A stretch of DNA of 51,681 nt, taken from contig BAXC01000021.1 of NCBI GenBank assembly GCA_001310375.1, forward strand, positions 1-51,681, written 5' to 3'. This DNA comes from Bacillus sp. JCM 19041 (GTDB taxonomy: Bacteria; Bacillota; Bacilli; Bacillales; Bacillaceae_D). The notes below the pieces were generated by a model. The model made no database searches. It was not told the origin of the DNA and saw only the letters and a program-made list of their open reading frames with translations. Both the position numbers and the translations under genes were made by a program. Shown piece by piece: positions 1 to 8,221 of this stretch (positions within the stretch are counted from its first letter, which is position 1; every line of letters begins with the position of its first letter).

Positions 1-311
1 AATACCGTTTCCGTATTGGCCTGCGTACTCTCTGTTGCTAAAAAAATTGAGCTCACATACCCTAGCTGTCCCTGATATGTAATTTGAGCCCACTCATCAC
101 TTATACTTATAAATTCAATCCGTTCTCCAGGATTAAGTTGTCCGATAACTGGTCCATTTGTTGATTCAGTGCTCCTTACATTTAATGGACTATCTGATTG
201 AACAACACCTACTTGTACGTCAGCAGCAAGAGCACTTTCTTGTTCGGACAATCCAAAAAAGAGCATCAAAGCAGCAACAAAGCTGATTACCCATTTTGAA
301 CAATTCTTCAC
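1..311 (-). CDS. Secreted SH3b-domain protein, N-terminal part (runs off window)
   Basis: The gene reads leftwards and is cut by the window edge, leaving about 103 residues. A GTG start at 311 is preceded by GGAGGT (317-322) at a 5-base distance. The first 29 residues form a signal peptide: lysine near the start, a hydrophobic stretch (VISFVAALMLFFGL) and an ALA-A-like cleavage site. The mature part matches a bacterial SH3 (SH3b/YgiM) fold, with the hallmark pattern LNVRS...GPVIGQLNPGERIEFIS..DEWAQITYQGQLGYVSSIFL. SH3b domains usually bind peptidoglycan, so the missing C-terminus is probably a cell-wall hydrolase or further SH3b repeats. The enzyme class cannot be told from this fragment. Confidence 0.8.
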   Translation of the reverse strand, partial: MKNCSKWVISFVAALMLFFGLSEQESALAADVQVGVVQSDSPLNVRSTESTNGPVIGQLNPGERIEFISISDEWAQITYQGQLGYVSSIFLATESTQANTETV

Positions 312-450
312 GATTTACCTCCTCTATGTTTATAAATTACGAACATTGACTAATACCCTATCCTGAACTGATCTAAACATAAATAAGTAGATTAATAGAT
401 TTCTTTTACTTATACTTAATTTAATAACCTATTTATAAAGGGATGTTTAA

Positions 451-891
451 ATGAAATTAAACAACATACGCTTGCTTGTGAGCCAATTTGAAAAATGCTT
501 TTCCTTTTACCAAGACATTCTTGGTCTTAAGCCAACTTGGGGAGACAAGCATGCCAACTATGCTAGTTTTGATGCCGGGAACAACCAGATTATTGCGTTA
601 TTTAATCAGGAAGCTATGGCTGAAGCGGTGGGGACATCGAGTTATCCGAAATCTGCGAAAGTACAGGATACTGTTGCACTCATTTTTGAAGTTGACGATT
701 TGGAGGCTTCCGTAACGCACTTACAGGAAAGAGGAGCAACCTTTACCGATTCCATTCAAGAACGACCATTGTGGGGCTTACGTACAGTTCATTTACGTGA
801 TCCTGAAGGTCATTTAATTGAGCTGTACACGTCGTTACCTGAAAAAGCATGGGATCAGTCTCTTGTTGAAGACACAAAAAAGTACAAATAA
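451..891 (+). CDS. VOC-family (glyoxalase/bleomycin-resistance-like) protein
   Basis: A 146-residue single-domain protein with the vicinal-oxygen-chelate pattern: NIRLLVSQFEKCFSFYQDILGL at the N-terminus and DPEGHLIELY near residues 115-125, where Glu is the usual metal ligand. An AAAGGG site precedes the ATG. VOC proteins bind a divalent metal and act as lyases, dioxygenases or drug-binding proteins; the substrate cannot be told here. The gene is single and convergent with the acetyltransferase fragment downstream, and the two share one symmetrical terminator that contains both stop codons. Confidence 0.85.
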   Translation: MKLNNIRLLVSQFEKCFSFYQDILGLKPTWGDKHANYASFDAGNNQIIALFNQEAMAEAVGTSSYPKSAKVQDTVALIFEVDDLEASVTHLQERGATFTDSIQERPLWGLRTVHLRDPEGHLIELYTSLPEKAWDQSLVEDTKKYK

Positions 892-919
892 AGAGGGATC
901 TCCCCTCTTTATTTGTACT
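881..919. terminator. Bidirectional terminator shared by VOC gene and GNAT fragment
   Basis: A perfect 16-bp inverted repeat (881-896 with 904-919, 7-base loop). The stop codons of both convergent genes lie inside the stem, so both proteins end in the residues KYK. Confidence 0.85.
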
Positions 920-1148
920 TTATACTCTCATAGCGTGAATGATTGTTATATGACCCAACCGAATGAAAATGATTGTGCTGATAAAATTGGTTCAATTTCT
1001 TATTATTTCTAACACAGTCTAACCGTAAGAAAGTCGCTCCCTGTTCCTTACAAATTTCTTCAGCCAATTTTAATACCTTGCCCCCAAGACCCGAACCAAT
1101 TTTTGCACGGACTATCGCAAGGCGGTGCAAATAAACCGTATCCTCCAT
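909..1148 (-). pseudogene. GNAT acetyltransferase remnant (C-terminal half only)
   Basis: 79 residues matching the C-terminal half of a GNAT N-acetyltransferase: LHRLAIVRAKIGSGLGGKVLKLAEEICKEQGATFLRLDCVRNNKKLNQFYQHNHF covers the acetyl-CoA-binding motif A (normally RxxGxG/A; here KIGSGLG) and motif B. The N-terminal strands of a normal 150-170-residue GNAT are missing. The frame upstream stops within about 11 codons, and no convincing ribosome binding site precedes the first ATG. Most likely a deletion remnant. It ends in the terminator shared with the VOC gene. Confidence 0.65.
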
Positions 1149-1186
1149 AATGTCAAAAAAATAAGAGCCCCCTCTTGCTTAGCCTC

Positions 1187-1462
1187 TCAAATAGACATAT
1201 AGTTTGTGGAAACGAGGGAGATCATTGCAAATAAAAAAACAACACCACCCGCAATTATCTCGGCTTTTGCTTCATATCTATAAAGCGATCGCTTTAAAAT
1301 TTCTCCATAAGGAACAAGACTAATTAACAAGAACGGCAGCTTCGTACTAAAGGAATCAAACATCGTGTTAAGCCAGTTGATTAAGAAATGCCCAAATACA
1401 ACAAGACGCGAGCAAGAAATCCGCCTAAATAGTTTTGAAGTCAACACATTCAGCATTTTCAT
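1187..1462 (-). CDS. Small hypothetical membrane protein
   Basis: 91 residues, not recognised. An AAAAGGAG site lies a normal distance upstream of the ATG at 1462, which supports real translation. The first third is basic (TSKLFRRISCSRL). A hydrophobic stretch near residues 40-52 and a strong transmembrane segment near 70-88 (IIAGGVVFLFAMISLV) suggest one or two membrane spans. No conserved motif is visible. It may be the tail of a longer decayed membrane gene. Confidence 0.45.
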   Translation of the reverse strand: MKMLNVLTSKLFRRISCSRLVVFGHFLINWLNTMFDSFSTKLPFLLISLVPYGEILKRSLYRYEAKAEIIAGGVVFLFAMISLVSTNYMSI

Positions 1463-1681
1463 CTATCTGACTCCTTTTCATAAGATCATTAGTCAATAAA
1501 CGATATCGAACACAAGTGACACAAAAACAGATTCTTCACCCAAGTAAAATTGATCCATCACTTCAGTTCTTGATCAATATACGAAACGCTGAGCTGACAT
1601 ACTCCCTCTCCTAACCATATTTATCTAGCTACCTTCCTATAGCCTTCCTTTATCATCTAAAACGCGTTATAACATTAAAAA

Positions 1682-1706
1682 CACGTTGGTTTTCAAAACC
1701 AACGTG
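1682..1706 (-). terminator. Terminator of the TPR gene
   Basis: Inverted repeat CACGTTGGTTTT / AAAACCAACGTG, followed on the minus strand by TTTTTA, 14 bases after the TPR stop codon. Confidence 0.8.
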
Positions 1707-1719
1707 ACGAGGTAGCTCT

Positions 1720-2199
1720 TTACTTATGTTGACTTGAGTTCAACGTATTGTAATAAATTACTTCTTTGTAAGCACGTATGCTCTGGTCACTAGATGTACG
1801 CACAATACACGCAAGCAACAATTCTGCCGCTTCGTTATATCGTTCCAAACTGTGTAAAGCCATCGCATAAAACACCTTTAATGCCTCGCATTCTGGAAAT
1901 CGCTTGCTTCCTTTATAAAGGATCTCTTCTGCTTCATCATGCATATCAAGCGCTTGGTAACTGCTTCCAAGACCTAAATAAGCATCTTTTAAGTCAGCGT
2001 CTTCTAGGCCAAGACGAATCGCTGCCTTATAATAAGGCAATGCCTGTTCTTCTAGTCCCATCATGTCGCAATTGGAAGCATATAAATAATGCAACCATCC
2101 GTCTTCTTGGTTTCTCTTGATTAGATGGATTAATTCCTTATTGGCTCGCTCCCAATCTCCTTGCCCCCGTAGCTCCATAACTGATTCTAACTCATTCAT
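1720..2199 (-). CDS. Tetratricopeptide-repeat protein
   Basis: 159 residues made almost entirely of TPR helices. Recognisable units include GDWERANKELIHLIKRNQEDGWLHYLYASNCDMMGLEEQALPYYKAAIRLGL, AYLGLGSSYQALDMHDEAEEILYKGSKRFPEC and VFYAMALHSLERYNEAAELLLACI. There is no signal peptide or membrane span, so it is cytoplasmic. Small TPR proteins of this kind are common in Bacillus and serve as protein-protein adaptors; the partner is unknown. It is a single gene with its own terminator, divergent from the GntR-ABC operon. Confidence 0.8.
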   Translation of the reverse strand: MNELESVMELRGQGDWERANKELIHLIKRNQEDGWLHYLYASNCDMMGLEEQALPYYKAAIRLGLEDADLKDAYLGLGSSYQALDMHDEAEEILYKGSKRFPECEALKVFYAMALHSLERYNEAAELLLACIVRTSSDQSIRAYKEVIYYNTLNSSQHK

Positions 2200-2373
2200 T
2201 TTAGCATCACCTCAAATATGACGATTTAGCATACTACTATGATACAGATTCGTCATTATTCCTATTTTGTGAGGCTATGGTTAGTAAAAGCTTATTATAT
2301 AGAAACATGATTAATCCAACGCTGAATATGCTACCGTGTCTTATCAAGACTAAAAAATGTATTTCATTTTCTA

Positions 2374-2422
2374 TTTACAAAGTCACATTAACATTGTATA
2401 GTTGATTACACGACTAATCAAC
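2374..2422 (+). promoter_or_regulatory. Promoter and palindromic operator of the first GntR-ABC operon
   Basis: A near-consensus promoter, TTTACA (2374-2379), 17 bp, TATAGT (2397-2402), is followed directly by a perfect inverted repeat GTTGATTA-CACGAC-TAATCAAC (2401-2422). The palindrome overlaps the -10 edge and the start region, where a GntR dimer would block transcription. Autoregulation by the first gene of the operon is the likely meaning. Confidence 0.75.
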
Positions 2423-2452
2423 ATATCAACTTTATTTAGAAAGGAGTTCTCT

Positions 2453-2821
2453 GTGAAGGCTGTTTTCGATGATTCTAAACCAATTTTCCAACAGATTGCT
2501 GAAATGATTGCAGACGATATCGTGGAAGGAACACTTCACGAAGGCGATCAAGTACCGTCTACTACTGACATTTCAAAGTTTTATCAAGTAAATCGAGCTA
2601 CAGCCCAAAAAGGACTAACAACTCTTGTTGATGCTGGTTTTGTTTATAAGCAGCGGGGAGTTGGCATGTTTGTTGCTGGAGGAGCGAGAAACAAGCTGTT
2701 AACTGAACGGAAAACGGACTTTTACAAGCATTATGTAAAACCCATGCTTGTTGAAGCACGTCGTATCAAACTAACTAAACAAGAGATCATTCACTTTTTG
2801 GAGGAGGAAAATAATGATTAA
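2453..2821 (+). CDS. GntR-family (YtrA-type) transcriptional repressor
   Basis: I choose the GTG at 2453 because AAAGGAG (2440-2446) lies 6 bases before it, giving 122 residues. The N-terminus is a GntR winged helix (PIFQQIAEMIADDIVEGTLHEGDQVPSTTDISKFYQVNRATAQKGLTTLVDAGFVYKQRGVGMFV). The C-terminal tail is short, as in the YtrA subfamily, which lacks a large effector domain and usually controls a neighbouring ABC transporter. Its stop overlaps the start of the ATPase gene, so the two are translationally coupled. The regulator at 10890-11273 is a clear paralogue. Confidence 0.88.
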   Translation: MKAVFDDSKPIFQQIAEMIADDIVEGTLHEGDQVPSTTDISKFYQVNRATAQKGLTTLVDAGFVYKQRGVGMFVAGGARNKLLTERKTDFYKHYVKPMLVEARRIKLTKQEIIHFLEEENND

Positions 2822-3686
2822 GTTAAAAGATGTATCCTTTTCATATGGAAAAACAGAAGCATTAAAACATGTATCACTACTTGAAGAAGAGCCAATTATT
2901 GCTGGTTTATGGGGAAGGAACGGTGCTGGTAAAACCACCTTAATGAAACTAATTTCTGGGCTTGAACAACAGAATCAAGGTACCATCTTAATCGACGGTA
3001 TTGTCCCTTACAACAATAGCTCAGCAATGAAACACGTCACATACATGCAAGAAAATCAGCCTTTTTCTGATCTCTGGAATGTAAATGACGCCCTCCGATT
3101 CGGATCCTATTTCAACGAAAACTGGGATCAGCAATTAGCAGATGAACTTATTCACTTATTTGAGCTCCCACGAAAAAAGAAGATTAGTAAGTTTTCAAAA
3201 GGGATGCAAACAATGATTAAAATCACAATTGGGCTCGCAAGCAAAGCACCGGTTACAGTTATGGACGAACCAACAAACGGACTTGACGCCCATATGCGTA
3301 AACAGTTTTACGATGCATTGCTTGATACGTTTGAGGAGCATCCACGTCTTATTCTTTTATCGACACATCATATTGATGAGATTGAACCGCTTTGTGAAAA
3401 AATTGCTATTGTTGACCAAAGAACCATCACTCGTTATGAAGAAACCGAACAACTAAAAATGCAAGGAATTCATGTAACCGGTGAGGCAGAAGCCGTGCGG
3501 ACGATTATAGGTAGTAGCAAGATTTTAGAAGAAAGGAAGCTTGGCAATCAATTAAACGTCATGATTGATGAAATGTACACTGAAACTTGGAAGCAACGTG
3601 CAAAAGAGTTGGGTGTCACGGTTGAAAAAGCACCTTTGCAAGATTATCTAGTAAACACGACACAAAAGGAGGTGATGAGAAAATGA
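2814..3686 (+). CDS. ABC transporter ATP-binding protein (YtrB-like)
   Basis: 290 residues with a complete nucleotide-binding domain: Walker A GRNGAGKTT (34-42), signature FSKGMQ (127-132), Walker B with catalytic Glu VTVMDEP (147-153), then D-loop NGLD and an H-loop (STHHIDE). The last 80 residues are an extra C-terminal domain of unknown role. It overlaps the regulator by 8 bases and the permease by 4. It probably powers the 242-residue membrane protein that follows. YtrA/B-type systems in Bacillus respond to cell-envelope stress such as lipid-II-binding antibiotics; that role here is inference. Confidence 0.9.
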   Translation: MIKLKDVSFSYGKTEALKHVSLLEEEPIIAGLWGRNGAGKTTLMKLISGLEQQNQGTILIDGIVPYNNSSAMKHVTYMQENQPFSDLWNVNDALRFGSYFNENWDQQLADELIHLFELPRKKKISKFSKGMQTMIKITIGLASKAPVTVMDEPTNGLDAHMRKQFYDALLDTFEEHPRLILLSTHHIDEIEPLCEKIAIVDQRTITRYEETEQLKMQGIHVTGEAEAVRTIIGSSKILEERKLGNQLNVMIDEMYTETWKQRAKELGVTVEKAPLQDYLVNTTQKEVMRK

Positions 3687-4411
3687 ATACATTCAAGGGA
3701 CCGTTTCGAATTGTCTTCGAAGATTTACGTATTCAGCTTTTCATAATTGGTGGTATAACAATTGTCTTATCGATCGTCTATTTTCTTTTAGGCGTATTTG
3801 CAAGTGCAGATGAAGTGTTTAATGCCGGAGCAAGTTTTGGTCCAATTTATGGCTTGTTGTTGTTTTATCCTTTTTTCTTTTTCAATAGGCCATATCAATT
3901 CACTCTTGCTTTTGGGGGTACGAGAAAACAGTTTCTGTTGGCCGTTTTCTCTGCTGGTGCCATCTTGATTGTCGCGGGGGGTTTGCTCCTAAATAGCCTC
4001 TACTTCCTAAATCAATTTTTGGTTGATCACGGATACAGCATGGGAACGATCTTTCACATGGCTGACTTGGGTGAAAGTACAAATCCTCTTCTTTATATTT
4101 GGATTGATCTGCTATGGTGTACGTTTTTATTTGGGATAGGTACAGCGATGAGCTCGCTTTGGTTTTACCTTGGAACACTTCGAACAATGATTGTCGCTAC
4201 GATAGTAGGTATTGGACTAATCTCGTATGTAACCTTTGGTAGTTTGGGCAGCTTTTTCGAATTCATTGTAATGAATTACCTTTCCTTTGTGCATATCACT
4301 GGTTTGCTCGGATTATTAGGACTGCTTTTTACTTATCTCTTGATGAGAAATGGTCCTTTGGAGCGTGGCGGTGAAGGGGGCTTCTTCGGAAAACAACCAA
4401 AAGCAGAATAA
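3683..4411 (+). CDS. ABC transporter permease-like membrane protein
   Basis: 242 residues with about six transmembrane segments, including LFIIGGITIVLSIVYFLLGVF, PIYGLLLFYPFFFF, FLLAVFSAGAILIVAGGLLL, LWCTFLFGIGTAMSSL, MIVATIVGIGLISYV and ITGLLGLLGLLFTYLLM. It has no signal peptide or catalytic motif. Overlap of 4 bases (ATGA) with the ATPase and its position as last gene before a terminator identify it as the membrane partner. The equivalent gene in the second GntR-ABC operon (9276-10016) has similar architecture. Confidence 0.8.
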   Translation: MNTFKGPFRIVFEDLRIQLFIIGGITIVLSIVYFLLGVFASADEVFNAGASFGPIYGLLLFYPFFFFNRPYQFTLAFGGTRKQFLLAVFSAGAILIVAGGLLLNSLYFLNQFLVDHGYSMGTIFHMADLGESTNPLLYIWIDLLWCTFLFGIGTAMSSLWFYLGTLRTMIVATIVGIGLISYVTFGSLGSFFEFIVMNYLSFVHITGLLGLLGLLFTYLLMRNGPLERGGEGGFFGKQPKAE

Positions 4412-4448
4412 TAAACAGAACCATCGCATTGGCGATGGTTCTGTTTAT
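4411..4448. terminator. Bidirectional terminator after the first ABC operon
   Basis: A 17-bp stem around AACAGAACCATCGC / GCGATGGTTCTGTT with a 4-base loop and A/T flanks on both sides. It serves the operon ending at 4411 and the minus-strand gene ending at 4454. Confidence 0.85.
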
Positions 4449-4453
4449 TATTC

Positions 4454-4735
4454 TTAATAGAAATACTCATTCAATGAATCGATACCATATAGGAATAAGA
4501 ATAAATAAAGGCTAACAAAGGCAACCCAACAAAGCACATTCACAAACCATTTTTTATAACTTATTTGAATCACATACGTTGCTGTCCATAGGAATAAAAG
4601 AAAACCATACACACCATTTATTATAGTAGATGGCTGGTTTTGCTGTGTACCATTATCACTTAGTGAAACAATCCAGACAAGCATCATTAAAAGTAATAAC
4701 AGAACTTGAACTATATGTATCGTTCGTTTAAGCAT
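4454..4735 (-). CDS. Small hypothetical integral membrane protein
   Basis: 93 residues from the ATG at 4735, which follows AAAGGGG at a normal distance; an in-frame ATG at 4753 has no such site. Three transmembrane segments can be seen: a leucine-rich one near the N-terminus (VQVLLLLLMMLVWIVSL), GVYGFLLFLWTATYVI, and NVLCWVAFVSLYLFLFLYGI. No known family is recognised. It stands alone and is convergent with the ABC operon. Confidence 0.6.
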   Translation of the reverse strand: MLKRTIHIVQVLLLLLMMLVWIVSLSDNGTQQNQPSTIINGVYGFLLFLWTATYVIQISYKKWFVNVLCWVAFVSLYLFLFLYGIDSLNEYFY

Positions 4736-4898
4736 TGTTTTTCCCCTTTTCATTCCGGCTAGCCTGTCTCTCTATTCTATTTCAAAATTTGCCGGTCAGA
4801 ACTTAAAACTTCTGTACCTCAATTGCTTGACTATTCTAAGGCTCATTCGTAAAACAATCATCTAGGTTTCAAAATCATACGCGCTTGGTTTAAGCAAC

Positions 4899-5740
4899 TC
4901 ATATCTCCTTTTCAAACGAGAACATATAGCCTTTATAGTCGAATTGCATTGTAAACCCTAGGCTTTCAGCTGTTTTCCAAGAACCAATATTTTCTTCCAT
5001 ACAATCCCAATAGGGAGTCATCTTTCTTTTAAAACAGTCTTGAACGAATGCATGCGCTGTTTTCGCAGCTAAACGTTTTCGTTGGTAGTCAGGTAATGTT
5101 TCGATTCCGATCACTTGCATATCTCCTACAGCAAATGAACTATAACATATACTTGCTATCCGTTTATCATCTACTACACAGTAACCAAATCCATTTTCAA
5201 GAAAATCTTCTTCTGCTGCCCAAAACTCACGAATAGTTCCGCTCAAGAAATCATGGTTCTCGAACAATTCAACTTCCTCTAACAATAATTGCTGATCAAT
5301 TATACGCAACTTATATTGATCATTCAAAACTGGTTCAAGATCTTTGCGATAATTACTCTCTTCCAAGTGATAGACACGCTGTTGCCAGCTTTCTAACTTG
5401 CGCTCTGAGAACATTTGTTCAATTGTTTTGTTCCATTTATGGTGCGTCGGAATCGCTTCAAACCAATTGAGCCCTTGTTTTTGAGCCTCTGGGATAATGG
5501 ACTCACTAACAAAATGATTCATTTCAGAATGAAACAATTTATTTCGTTCGTCACCTATAAACAAAAAACCATCATTATTGCCAAGCCAAATCATACCGGC
5601 AGAGGATCATCACCATTATCTACAAAAATTCTACCTGGATTCATTCCGTTGATGACCGCGAGTGCTTCCATATTTAGTATTTCATCTTGTGAGAATCTCT
5701 TACATCTATAAAAATTTTCTGGTGTTAATTCTTTAATCAT
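4899..5740 (-). CDS. GNAT_acetyltran (ZmaR-like) acetyltransferase, one frameshift
   Basis: The start ATG at 5740 follows GGAGTG. The first frame runs MIKELTPENFYRCKRFSQDE...NGMNPGRIFVDNGDDPLPV and stops near 5593, then continues one base out of phase as IWLGNNDGFLFIGDERNK to 4899. Adding one base gives about 280 residues, the usual size of the GNAT_acetyltran group to which zwittermicin-resistance protein ZmaR belongs. The acetyl-CoA part is VIGIETLPDYQRKRLAAKTAHAFV. Sequence on both sides of the break is well kept, so I favour a sequencing deletion over decay. Substrate unknown. Confidence 0.75.
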
Positions 5741-5861
5741 GCGTTTCACTCCCTGCTCTTTTCACTAACCTTATTCATTAAAGATGTACAAAACCCTTTT
5801 TAAGTATGATGTAAGTAGAAAAAGCCAACACGCTGAAAATATACAAGTTGACTAGAGTCCT

Positions 5862-6911
5862 TTAATCTAGAAGCAGATCCCAACTAAGAGGTGTCCCTTT
5901 CACTGCATCTTGCTTGATCTTTCGACCAAGTATACGCTCATAATACTTTGGTTCAAGACCAAGACTTGGACGGATGACACATAGATTCTTCTTTGTGAGC
6001 TCATCGCCTGCTTGAACGTCTTCACTGATATAGAGCGATCTTCTATATTGTAAAGATGATACTTCTGAAGAGGTCGGACCGTAAGATACCCTTCCTAATG
6101 AACGCCATGCCCTCTCACTTTCCTCGACCAATTGCTTAAACTCTTTTGGTTCCATAGAAAAAGCAGAATCAGCATTGCTGCGATTTAGCGTAAAATGCTT
6201 TTCAATGACACTTGCTCCGAGAGCAATGCTCGCAATTGCGGTACCTATTCCAATTGTATGATCTGATAGTCCGACTTCACAATTAAATGCATGCTTCATA
6301 TGGGGGATCGTACGCAAGTGTGCACCAGCAGCATTAGCGGGATAACTGCTCGTGGACTTTAATAATACAAATTGTTTACAACCTGCCTCTTCGACCGTCG
6401 ATACCAATTCATCAAGTTCAGCGAGGGTTGCCATTCCTGTCGACACAATCATTGGTTTGCCTTTCTGCGCTACATATCGAAGCAGGGGCAAGTTTGTATT
6501 TTCAAAGCTAGCAATTTTAAAACAACCGACACCTAAGGAATCAAGATAATCAGTGGATTCTTCATCAAATGGTGTACTAAAAGGAATCATTCTCCGTTTT
6601 CGACATCGATCAAAGATTTGTTCGTGCCAATCCCAGGGAGTTTGTACTTCTTCATATAGTTCATAAAGCGATTTTCCTACCCATAGTTCATTCCCTTTCT
6701 CCACCATAAATTCATCACGCTTAAGATTGAGTGTCATTGTCTCTGGTTTATATGTTTGGATTTTAAAGGCATGTGCACCAACGTCTGCTGCTGCATCAAC
6801 GAGGGCAATCGCTCGACCAAGTGATTGGTTATGATTGTCTGACATCTCTGCAATGATAAAAGGCGGCGTTCCCTCTCCGATACGTCGTCCTTCAATTACA
6901 ACCCCACTCAT
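5862..6911 (-). CDS. pseI: Pseudaminic acid / sialic acid synthase (NeuB/PseI family)
   Basis: 349 residues of the NeuB family, which condenses phosphoenolpyruvate with a hexosamine to make a nine-carbon nonulosonic acid. The barrel shows FIIAEMSDNHNQSLGRA, FKIQTYKP, FSTPFDEES, KIASFENTNLPLLRYVA, MIVSTGMAT and GLSDHTIG. The C-terminal 60 residues are a SAF (antifreeze-like) domain (SLYISEDVQAGDELTKKNL). LLKSTSSYPA resembles the PseI form more than bacterial NeuB. No other nonulosonic-acid genes (pseB, C, F, G, H) or glycosyltransferases are nearby, so it is an orphan here. Fully intact. Confidence 0.82.
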   Translation of the reverse strand: MSGVVIEGRRIGEGTPPFIIAEMSDNHNQSLGRAIALVDAAADVGAHAFKIQTYKPETMTLNLKRDEFMVEKGNELWVGKSLYELYEEVQTPWDWHEQIFDRCRKRRMIPFSTPFDEESTDYLDSLGVGCFKIASFENTNLPLLRYVAQKGKPMIVSTGMATLAELDELVSTVEEAGCKQFVLLKSTSSYPANAAGAHLRTIPHMKHAFNCEVGLSDHTIGIGTAIASIALGASVIEKHFTLNRSNADSAFSMEPKEFKQLVEESERAWRSLGRVSYGPTSSEVSSLQYRRSLYISEDVQAGDELTKKNLCVIRPSLGLEPKYYERILGRKIKQDAVKGTPLSWDLLLD

Positions 6912-7157
6912 TTTTCACTACTCCTTCCAATCATGAATTTTTAAACGATATCCGTGTCGCTCGATAGCAAGAAAAAGACGATGTTGAAATTCTGCATCTC
7001 ATACGTTGCCTTGTATCTCATTCTATTTTGGTCGCCTTTTTTTATGTCTATAGACAACCGATGTGAGGCTTATCGTTTTACAAAAGATACCATGTATCAT
7101 TCACCGAAAAGGGCATATTTCCACTTACGTTCAGGTCTCCCCTTAAAAACAAAAAAA

Positions 7158-7174
7158 CGGACCCCAGAGATCCG
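7158..7174 (-). terminator. Terminator-like hairpin
   Basis: A 6-bp stem (CGGATC / GGTCCG with one wobble pair), 5-base loop, followed on the minus strand by seven T. It lies just after the stop of the small remnant at 7201-7380. Confidence 0.55.
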
Positions 7175-7200
7175 CTTAAAGTAAATAATTTGTACGTTCA

Positions 7201-7380
7201 TCATTTTTTTTGAAAATGAGGATACTCAAGTGATAGATTTACAACTCCAGTTGTGATTAACAGAAACTCATTTCCTAAAATAGTTCCATACTCTATCATA
7301 TTAATAATTGTTATGTCGACTGCTATGCTTAACGCAAATAACCCTGTCCCAATGAATGAAACACGCGCTGTTACGCACAA
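7201..7380 (-). pseudogene. Membrane-protein C-terminal remnant
   Basis: An open frame of 59 residues with no ATG start: ...ARVSFIGTGLFALSIAVDITIINMIEYGTILGNEFLLITTGVVNLSLEYPHFQKK then stop. It would form two hydrophobic segments and a short polar tail, as in the end of a small membrane protein. The only possible start is a TTG at 7380 inside the sortase terminator, with no ribosome binding site; an in-frame ATG exists in the middle. It has its own terminator directly downstream. This suggests a gene whose 5' part was deleted. The rest of the gap 6912-7200 shows nothing I can name. Confidence 0.35.
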
Positions 7381-7400
7381 AAAAAGCGGCTATCAGCCGC
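7379..7400 (-). terminator. Terminator of the sortase gene
   Basis: GCGGCT-ATC-AGCCGC (7386-7400), followed on the minus strand by seven T, starting 7 bases after the sortase stop codon. Confidence 0.85.
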
Positions 7401-7406
7401 ACTCCA

Positions 7407-8063
7407 TCACACATCTTGAATATCGACTAAAACTGCTTGAATAATATAACGGTCTGGAGCAGCTCCGATAAATTGAAATGGATAACAAGTAGTTAGCGTT
7501 AGCGTAGCAACATCTTTCCTTACAATAACAGTTAAATCATCTGCATCCGTTATCCATATTTTCTCGATCTCATATTCATAACGCTGATCCTCGTATTCTA
7601 AAAACATCTGGTCGCCTGTTTCTAGTTCTCCTAGCTCCGAAAAAACCGTATCCCTGTGTCCACTTAAAACAGTATGTCCTTTTTCGTCTGGAGTGGTTGT
7701 CCACTCACTAACGTACATACCTACACCACGCTTTAAAGTCGCATCATCGGCGCCCCAATACGTCTCATATTTGCTCTCAAGAGAAGGTATATATAAGCTT
7801 GCCATCGCTTCTCCGACGTCAAACTGTGAATTTAAATCATTGGTCATAGGCGGGCTATCTGGAACAGCAATACCTTCTTCCTCTTTCGTCTCTGCTGCAT
7901 AACCAATGGACGCCGTTGGCTTTGGTCTTACATCTGATACATCCGAACGAAGTTGGTCTTCTGAAACACGCTCAACTGACTGTGAGCCTTGCCACCACTG
8001 GAATGTAAAAAAGACCATGATCACAAACCCAAGACCGATCAGAACATTATACAGTTTATTCAT
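7407..8063 (-). CDS. Class D sortase
   Basis: 218 residues. An N-terminal membrane anchor (LIGLGFVIMVFFTFQWW, residues 8-24) is followed by a 60-residue linker and a sortase barrel. The catalytic residues are visible: His in LSGHRDT (136), Cys in LTLTTCYPF (193) and Arg in PDRYII (205). TLTTCYPF is typical of class D (YhcS-like) enzymes, which attach LPxTA/LPDTA-type proteins to the wall, in Bacillus often during sporulation. No sortase substrate is present in the window, so its target must be elsewhere. Confidence 0.9.
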   Translation of the reverse strand: MNKLYNVLIGLGFVIMVFFTFQWWQGSQSVERVSEDQLRSDVSDVRPKPTASIGYAAETKEEEGIAVPDSPPMTNDLNSQFDVGEAMASLYIPSLESKYETYWGADDATLKRGVGMYVSEWTTTPDEKGHTVLSGHRDTVFSELGELETGDQMFLEYEDQRYEYEIEKIWITDADDLTVIVRKDVATLTLTTCYPFQFIGAAPDRYIIQAVLVDIQDV

Positions 8064-8221
8064 TTTGTATCACCTCGATGATCCAAGGATACACTATTTC
8101 TCTTACAATATCACCTTTTTAGTCGAAAGTTTAAAATAATTAGTCTATCATTTTAGCAACACGACATATCTCTTTATAATTAAAAAAGAGCCAATAAAAT
8201 CAATCTTAATTAAGATTGATT

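Noticed and set aside
1463-1600. Weak minus-strand protein-like stretch after an ATG at 1600 behind GAGAGGGAGT
   Set aside because: It hits a stop after eight codons and further stops follow; no family is recognised, so I could not support a gene or a remnant.
6954-7184. Plus-strand 76-codon frame between the synthase and sortase genes
   Set aside because: No ribosome binding site, and its end runs through a terminator-like hairpin; composition is not convincing beyond one hydrophobic patch.
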